Assembly (NCBI RefSeq): GCF_000969765.1
Contig: NZ_CP011096.1
Span: 496,001 to 560,000, forward strand
DNA from: Mycoplasmopsis synoviae ATCC 25204
GTDB lineage: Bacteria; Bacillota_I; Bacilli_A; Mycoplasmatales; Metamycoplasmataceae
Direction: 5' to 3'
Length of the DNA stretch: 64,000 bases
The notes beneath the pieces were generated by a model. The model did not search any database and was not told the origin of the DNA. It was given only the letters and a program-made list of their open reading frames with translations. A program made the translations under genes and the position numbers. This document shows positions 56,601-64,000 of the stretch, piece after piece. How positions within the stretch are numbered: the first letter of the stretch is position 1; each line of letters opens with the position of its first letter.

Positions 56601-59600
56601 ATTGAGGACTAGAACAAACCTGAAATAAACTTCTAGAAAATGCTAATTCTCAAGTTACAAAAGTTCTAGAAGGAAATCTTTCTAACCTTGTAACAAAACT
56701 ATTAACAGATAGCGAAATAAGCAAAGACAAAGATTCACTAAATAAAGTAATTTTTGGATTATATAAAAACCTTAAAGATAGTGATTCTTTAACTAATTTA
56801 ATAGTTTCACAAGTTGAAAATCTTTCTAAAACTACACCACTACTAAATGGGCTTTCAAAAGAAGCTTTAAAAAAAGTAGTTACTTTAATATTAAATTCAC
56901 CACAAACTGATTCATTAGTTAAAAAAGTAATTGAAAGCTTAACTAAAGATACCGAGTGAACCTCGCTTCTAGATAATCCTTTAAAACTAGTAGAACATTT
57001 ACTTAAAGATAAAGACTTTGTAACAGCACTAAAAGATCCAAGTTTAGAACTTCTAAAAACTTTAGTTACAAACTCAAACTTTAACTCACTTGCAAGCACG
57101 CTATTAACTAACTTATTAACCCAATATGGCGTTACTTTAGATCCTGTTAAATTAAATAGTTTATCTTTATCACTTACTAATGATTTATTCCCATTCTTAA
57201 AAGATAGCGGAATATTAGATAAAGCTACTAAATTCTTCTTTGATGATTTAGCTAAAACACAAAATCTTCTAAAAACTGTTAATAATTTAACAAGTAATTT
57301 AGCATCACTTGTTAATTTTAGTGATTATTCAGTATTTAAATCACTTGTAAAATCAGATTTCTTTAAAAATCAAAAAAGCACAATTAAAGATATTACAAAA
57401 CAAGTTGCAACTTCACTACTAGCTAATGAAGATTTTGTAAAAAATAATTTATTAAGCCTTGACGTTGTTAAAAAACCTACAACTAGTTTTGGGCTTTTAG
57501 ATGACGCTGCTTTAAAACTACTTAAAGCTGTTTTCAATACACCAAGCTTTAAAGAAACAACTAATTTACTTCTTGATAAAGTATTTGATTCACTAGATAA
57601 AATCGATTCAACAAATTCATATCTAGACTTATTAAAATTAATATTTGGTGATGACGACTTTAACACTAAATTCGTAACTGCTTTCAAAAAAGCTCTTGTT
57701 GACTTCTCACAAGATCCACAATTTAAAACACAAGTTGCTAGTGTATTAACTTCAATAGTTTCATCAGATAGCAAACTTTCAACTCTTCTAGATAAAATAA
57801 CCGATAAAGAAGGATTTTTATCAAGCTTAGTAGGACTAGTAAAACCTTTAGATGAAAATCTTGATTTAGTTTCATCTACTTTAAATTTAGTGCTTGCAAA
57901 ACTTAAAAACGCATCATCACTTAATTTAAATATGCTTACTAGTGAAGTATTAAGCAATTTAAAATCATTATTAGATTTAGGAAGCCAAGAAAAAGTTGTT
58001 AATCTGCTAAAAGCTGTATTAAACGATCCTGAAGTTCAAAAACAAAAAGATAACTATGTTCAATTTGTTAAAAACGCAGCTAAATTTGCTCTTAATAACT
58101 TAGACGTTACAAATCTAGTTTGAGATTCGCTTCCTCAAGGATTAAAAAATGCATTAACTTCAGCATTTGTTTCTGAAGGAACACTCAAAGATGCATTAGA
58201 AAAAGTTCTTAAAAATGAAGCGGTAGTTGATTTAGTGGCAAATGCAACTAAATACTTCTTAGATAATCCAACATCACTTAGTGACGCAAAAACATATGTT
58301 GATGTATTAAAAACATATCTAAAAAATAATAAAAATACTCTAAAAGCTGATTTATCAAAATTAGTAAATGTTTCTTTAAATTCAACTGAAGTTAAAAAAG
58401 CAGTTAACGAATTTCTTTGAAATCTATTAAATAAAAATAATTTAACAAATGGAATCACAAAAGAGCAATTAGAAAAACTAACCAATGACGTACTTGCTTG
58501 ATCAGGTAGTTATTCTAAATTTGAAACTTTATTTGATTCATTAGTTGATGGATTTGTAAATGGATACTTTACAGGAGCTGGATCAAGTGTTGATTTAGTT
58601 TCACTAGTTACAAATTCACTAAGCACAAGCTTTGGAAATCTTCCTGATTTTGCAGCAGAAGTTTTATCTTCTCTTGCTGGATCTAGTGCATTAACTGAAA
58701 ACAAAGATGTTCTTAAAAAACTATTAAGTAATGTTGCTGATAATTTATCAACATTTAACTTAGAATCACTATTATCAACTCTTGTTAAAAATACACCAGT
58801 TAATGATTTCGTATCAAATAGTGATTTAAATAAACTATTAAATATAGTATTAAGTACAGAACAAAGTAAAACCTTATTAAAATCACTTCTTGGAAGCGTT
58901 GTTGATAACCTAGATTCACTTAAAGGTGCAACAAGTGCAAACGATTTATTTACCAAACTACTTAAAGTAGTTGACTTTGATACTCTAAAAACTCAATCAG
59001 AAAACTTCTTCTCTAATTTACTTTCTGATACAAAAATGCAAGATGCGTTATTTGATCTTGTTAAAGGATTCTTAAAACCTGCAAAATTAGAAAACTATAA
59101 AGACGCTCTAAAAGCATTAAGAGTTTTAGTAAAACAACTTCCAGAATTAGTTAAACATTTCAGTTTAGATAAAGAATTTATCGACCTTGCATTTAATACT
59201 TTAAAAAATGCAAAAGATAAAAATCTTAACCTAGATCAAACATGAGCTGAGTTATCTAAAAAATTATCTGAAAAAGTAAATTCACTTCTTGGAACTAAAT
59301 TTAAAGACATTGCAAAATGACTTCTAAATAATGCTGAAGTAAATAAAAACAAAACTGGATTAAATAATTTATTATACGGTCTATTTACTTTTGCAAAAGA
59401 TAAAAACTTATTAAATTCACTTCTATTAAGTCAATTAAAAAAACTAAAACAAAGCAATCCATTATTTAATAATGTATCAAGCTCTGCTTTATCAGGTGCT
59501 TTAACTACTTTATTAAATAGTTCTGAATTTAACGTTGTTCTAAAAAATGCTTTAGCATTATTAACCAAAGATTCATCATGAGTTGATAAATTAAATAAAC

Positions 59601-62600
59601 CTCTTGATTTAATTAATCACTTTGTAAGTGATGATAAATTTGTAAACACCTTAAAAACACAAAGTCTTAACTTAGTTAAAACTCTTTTAAGTGATGCTAA
59701 CTTTAAATCAGTTTTAAGTCAAATATTAACTAACCTATTAAAACAATACAAACTTAATTTAGATGCTTCTAAAGTTAAAGCATTAGTTGACTCACTTTCA
59801 ACTGATTTATATGCATTCTTACAATCTAATTGAATTCTAGAAAAAGTTAACACTTTCTTCTTTACAGATTTAGCAAAAACCAAAAATCTATTAACTACAT
59901 TAAATAATTTAACAAGCCAATTTAGCAGCTTCTTTGATTTAACTGATTACAATTTATTTAAAAAATTAGTAACTTCAAAATTCTTTAAATCACAAAAAGA
60001 AACTCTAAAAGACCTTGTAAAACAAGCTTCAACTATACTTCTTAAAGATGCTAACTTTGTAAAAACAAATTTACTTAACTTTGAACCAGTTAAAAACCTA
60101 GTTTCTTCATTAGGACTTTCAAATGATTCAGCTGCTAAGGTATTAAACCTTGTAGTTAGCGATTCAAAATTTGCAGAAGCTACAAAACTTCTAATTGATA
60201 GAGTATTTACTTCACTAGGACAAGTAGATAAAACTAAATCATACTTAGATCTATTAAAAGAAGTATTTAATGATTCAACCTTCAAAACTAATTTCGTATC
60301 TAAATTCAAAGATGCGCTATTATCACTTACACAAAATTCAGGCTTTAAATCTGAAGTTTCAAAAGTGGTTCTTTCAATTATTAATAAAGATCCAAAACTA
60401 TCAACTTTATTAAATAATGTTACAAACCAAGAACAATTCCTTTCAAGTGTAATTGGACTTTTTAAACCTCTTGATCAAAACTTAAATCTTGTATCAAATG
60501 TTGTTAATTTACTACTTGGAAAATTATCAAATCCACAAAAACTTAATTTAAATTCAATTCTTGCATCAGTTACAAACGATTTAAAATCAGTAGTTGACTT
60601 AAGTAATGAAAAAACATTAATTAATTTACTTAAAACTATTCTTAAAGATAGCGAAGTTAAAAAACAAAGAAATAACTACGTTCAATTTGTTAAAAACGCA
60701 GTTGACTATGCTGTTAAGAATTTAAATCTTCCAGAATTAGTTTGAAATAATCTTCCACAAAATGCTAAAAACTTATTAAATAGAGAATTTGTTTCTAAAA
60801 AAGAATTTAAAGATCTATTATCAGCTGTTTTAAGAAATAATTCAACAGCTACTTTAGTTGCAAACTTTGCAACATACTTCTTAAATAATCCTAATTCATT
60901 AGATAATGCAAATTCATTAGTTGACGTTCTAAAAACATACTTAAAAGCTCAAAATTCAAAATTTAAAACTGATTTAAATAATTTAGTTAAATCATCATTA
61001 AACTTAACTGAATTCAAAAATGCAGTTAACGATGTTTTATGAAAACTATTAACCAAACATCAATTAACTACTAATTTAACTAAAGAAAAAGTTGGAAAAT
61101 TAAGCGGCGACTTACTTGCATGAGCTGGAAGTTATGATAAAGTTGGTGAAATTTTAAATTCAGCAATAAATAAATTCCTTGATCTATATGCAAACGATAG
61201 AAATAATAACAAAAACTGAGATATATGACATCTTGTAAATAATGCTGTTACTTCAAAATTTGGAAATGTAACTAGCTTTGCAACAGATGCACTTTCATCA
61301 TTTGTTAAATCAAACGCAGTAGAAAATAATAAAGATACTCTAAAAACTTTATTTACTAATGTAATTGATAAATTAGAAAGCTTTGACTACAATGCATTAT
61401 TAAATGTATTATTAAAAGATAATCCAGTTAATAAATTTGTTTCAAGTTCAGATTTAAATACCTTATTAAAAGCGGTATTTAGCAACGGTGCAGCAAAAGA
61501 ATTACTTAAAAAACTTGCAAATAATTTAGTAGATAACTTTAAAGAATTTAAAAACGTTAAAAACCTTAATGATTTACTAACTTCATTATTAAAAGCATTA
61601 GACTTCAATCAATTAAAAGTAAATGCGCATACATTATTTGACAGTCTTTTAGGTAATGAAAAAGTTCAAAACGCATTAGTAAATGTTGCTAAAAACTTTC
61701 TTGCACCTGCTAAATTAAATTCTGATACTAAAGTTATAAATCACTTAAAAGTTATAATTGGAGAACTTCCTAGATTATTAACTAAATTCCGCTTAAATGT
61801 AGATGTTGCTGTTAAATCACTTGAAAATTCAAAAAACAAAAAAACAACATTAGATCAAACTTGAAACTCAATGCTATCTGACGTTAGCGTTCAAGTTGAA
61901 GTAATGTTTAAAACTCAATTTAAACCATTAATTAAATGAGTATTAGACAATAAAGAAATTTCAAAAGACAAAAAATCATTAAGCAAATTAGTATATGGAA
62001 TCTACGTATTTGCAAAAGATAACCATGTATTAAATAATGCAATTTCATCACAAGTTGATAACTTAACTAAAAACCTTGATCTATTAAAAAATGTTTCAAA
62101 AGATTCATTAGTTAAAATGTTAAATACACTTTTAAATAATTCTGATTTTGATTCAATTGTAAAAAGTGCATTTGACGTATTAACAAAAGATTCAAGCTGA
62201 GTTGATTTACTTGATGATCCAGTTAAATTATTTAACTACTTTGTCAAAGATTCAACCTTCTTAACTAAATTAAAAACACCTGCATTAAACTTAGTTAAAA
62301 CTCTAGTAAGTGATAACAACCTTAAAGCAGTATTGAAAGTAGTATTAAATAACTTCTTAAATAAATACGGTGTTAAAGTAGAACAAAATAAAGTTGATAA
62401 GTTAGTAGATTCACTAGCTAAAGACTTCTATCCTTTTATAGAATCAAACGGAATCCTAACCAAAGTTACTGATTTCTTCTTTAAAGATTTACAAACAACC
62501 AAAAACGTTTTAACTACATTCAATAATTTATCTTCTAAATTAGTTGAACTTGCAAATCTAAATGACTATACAGTTTTCAAAAACTTTATTTCATCTAACT

Positions 62601-64000
62601 TCTTTGCAGGTCAAAAAGATACCATTAAAGACATTGTTAAGAAATTAATTACAAACCTTTCAAATAATCCTGAATTTATTAAATCTTCATTATTAAACTT
62701 TGGTTTTGTAAAACAATTAGTTTCACAATTTAACCTTTCACAAGACACACTTGCAACAACTCTTCAATTAGCTCTGAAAAATGAAAGTATGCAAAAAGTT
62801 GTTAATACTTTAGTTGATAGAGTATTTGCAGCAACAGATTCAATTAAATCTACAAGTTCATACAACGACTTATTAAAATTAATATTTAACGATAAAAGTG
62901 TAAATGCTACTTTAGTTAAAGATATTAAAGAAGCTCTTCTTGGATTAACTCAAGATTCAAGTTTTAGAGATCTACTTTCAAATCTTTTAGTTTCATATGT
63001 TGATAATGATCCTAAACTAAAACCTTTATTTAAAGGAATTAACGATAAAAAAGGTCTTGTTGGAGCACTGCTTTCTGTATTAAAACCTGTAGATAAGCAA
63101 TTAAATCTAATTTCACCATTCTTAAATAAATCACTTGAAGAATTATCAAAAGCTTCAGCTCAAACTGATTTAAACAAAGTTGTTCAAGTATCATTAACTG
63201 CTTTACAAAATGTATTCTCTAAAGATAACGAAACTAAAGTTGTTAATTTATTAAAAACCTTAATCAATGAAAGAGAGTTATTCTTAAATAGAATTCAACT
63301 TTCTACATTGATGAAAAACATGATTAAACAAATGCAATCAACATTTGATTTAGGAACCATGTTATGAAATGGACTTGATTCAAATCTAAGAAATCAAGTT
63401 CAAGACAAAGCTCTTGATCAAGGCGTATTTGTTAAATTTGTAAATACAGTATTCCAAAACGTTAAACTTGGTGATCAAGCAGATAGAATCTTTAACTATG
63501 TATTTAATACAAGAAAAAGCAATCCTTTAAAAGATGTAACCACATACTTTGGAGTGTTTAAAAAATATGTTAAAGATAATCAACATGCACTTGTAATTGA
63601 TCTTCAAAACTTTATTTTAGATGCTGTTAAAAATCCAAAAGTTCAAGGTGCATTAAATGATGCTCTTTGAAGTGTATTAACTAAATGAGGAATTAACAAA
63701 TCAAAAGCTCTAACAGATGCAATTTTAAAAACAACCAGTAATTTAAGTTCATTCCTTGAAAGCACTCAAATTCCAGTTCTTCTTGGAAAAATGATAAGAG
63801 ATGCAGTATTAAAATCATCTAACTTTACTGAAGTTGCAAATCAAGTAAATGCTACAATGAAAGATTACCTTCCATTTAATGACTTTTCATTTGTGGCTAA
63901 AATCTTAAGAAACGCAACATTTAGCAATAACAAAGCATTATACAAAAACGCAGTTAATGACTTATTACAACAAATTTTACGTTCAAGAGATAGTGTTAAA
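53672..64000 (+). CDS. Giant surface protein: SGNH/GDSL hydrolase with long helical repeats (3' end outside window)
   Basis: The frame is open for 3443 codons and runs off the window. An N-terminal hydrophobic segment (about residues 7-30) has no lipobox Cys and probably anchors the protein. Residues about 105-390 form an SGNH hydrolase: GDSIAAG with catalytic Ser117, the oxyanion residue Asn228 in SLGGNDLF, and Asp371-His373 in LDIHGN. Such domains deacylate lipids or sugars. After about residue 530 it is all-helical with three tandem units of about 875 residues, starting near 845, 1718 and 2594. Trp is always TGA. It has its own promoter. The repeats probably form a long stalk or fibre at the cell surface. 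Confidence 0.85.
56204..58822 (+). repeat. Long protein repeat, unit 1
   Basis: 873-codon unit of the giant protein. It begins at KDLKNLFSVVADNDQSK, the same alignment point as SDLNKLLNIVLSTEQSK (unit 2) and SDLNTLLKAVFSNGAAK (unit 3). A partial unit corresponding to the C-terminal third precedes it from about 55300. Confidence 0.8.
58823..61450 (+). repeat. Long protein repeat, unit 2
   Basis: 876-codon unit. Landmarks in the same order as unit 1: DQTWAELSKK, NSTKNLLTTLNNLTS-type segments, NNYVQFVKNA and a terminal SDLN-type start of the next unit. Divergence between units is high enough that they read as old duplications. Confidence 0.8.
61451..64000 (+). repeat. Long protein repeat, unit 3 (incomplete)
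   Basis: At least 850 codons of a third unit; it shares landmarks such as DQTWNSML, LTTFNNLSSKL and SYNDLLKLIF. It nearly reaches full unit length at the window edge. Confidence 0.75.

Noticed and set aside
55660-61608. Many minus-strand frames of 60-195 codons opposite the giant gene
   Set aside because: They are Ser/Phe/Leu-rich shadows of the plus-strand Lys/Asn/Leu codons, overlapping a frame open for over 10 kb.
56204-64000. Tandem repeats considered as a phase-variable or CRISPR-like array
   Set aside because: The units are about 2.6 kb of diverged coding sequence within a single open frame, with no short repeat-spacer structure.

Overview
The window is chromosomal DNA from a wall-less mollicute (Mycoplasma sensu lato). 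It is very AT-rich, and many reading frames only make sense if TGA is read as tryptophan: conserved proteins such as AsnRS, AspRS, HisRS, DnaB, GdpP and DnaG are continuous only under that code, so all gene limits here use it. Lipoproteins, many membrane proteins, IS30-type elements and a reduced metabolic gene set fit the same picture. P60/P80-like lipoprotein genes and decayed sugar-phosphate enzymes suggest a non-fermenting relative of the hominis/bovis groups; that placement is inference.

Layout. 1-5.8 kb: a nuclease-like hypothetical gene, membrane proteins, an RsuA-type pseudouridine synthase and a coiled-coil surface protein. 5.8-8.2 kb: rplJ-rplL behind an L10-type leader, convergent with asnS. 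8.3-10.1 kb: an APC permease, followed by the remnant of an IS element. 10.6-20.7 kb (minus strand): efp, an Asp23-like gene, two paralogous surface proteins, gdpP, rplI, dnaB and a CorC/HlyC protein, nearly all overlapping or abutting. 20.8-21.6 kb: a dimeric dUTPase gene between two tRNA-Leu genes. 21.7-31.0 kb (minus strand): a degenerate phosphoglucomutase-like gene, hisS, aspS and mscL; then a short EIIB-like gene, a large SF1 helicase and an ArsR-type regulator.

31.1-40.5 kb is an accessory island. Two degenerate IS30-type copies in direct orientation bracket an intact, different IS30-family element, a cytosine-C5 DNA methyltransferase overlapping a 975-residue DUF262/DUF1524 protein, and a broken MFS transporter. 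The three cargo genes are the only ones in the window that use TGG for Trp, which marks them as recently acquired. The pair looks like a restriction-modification or modification-dependent defence module.

40.6-53.5 kb: the nucleoside-catabolism operon deoD-deoA-deoC; mutM with a cysteine-hydrolase-like and an Smr-like gene; a divergent glucose-6-phosphate-isomerase-like gene; then glyS-dnaG-rpoD-nif3 and secG. RpoD carries an extraordinary N-terminal extension, first Lys/Ala-rich and histone-H1-like, then acidic. 53.7 kb to the end is one open frame (at least 3443 residues) for a membrane-anchored SGNH/GDSL hydrolase followed by three approximately 875-residue tandem repeats; it runs off the window.
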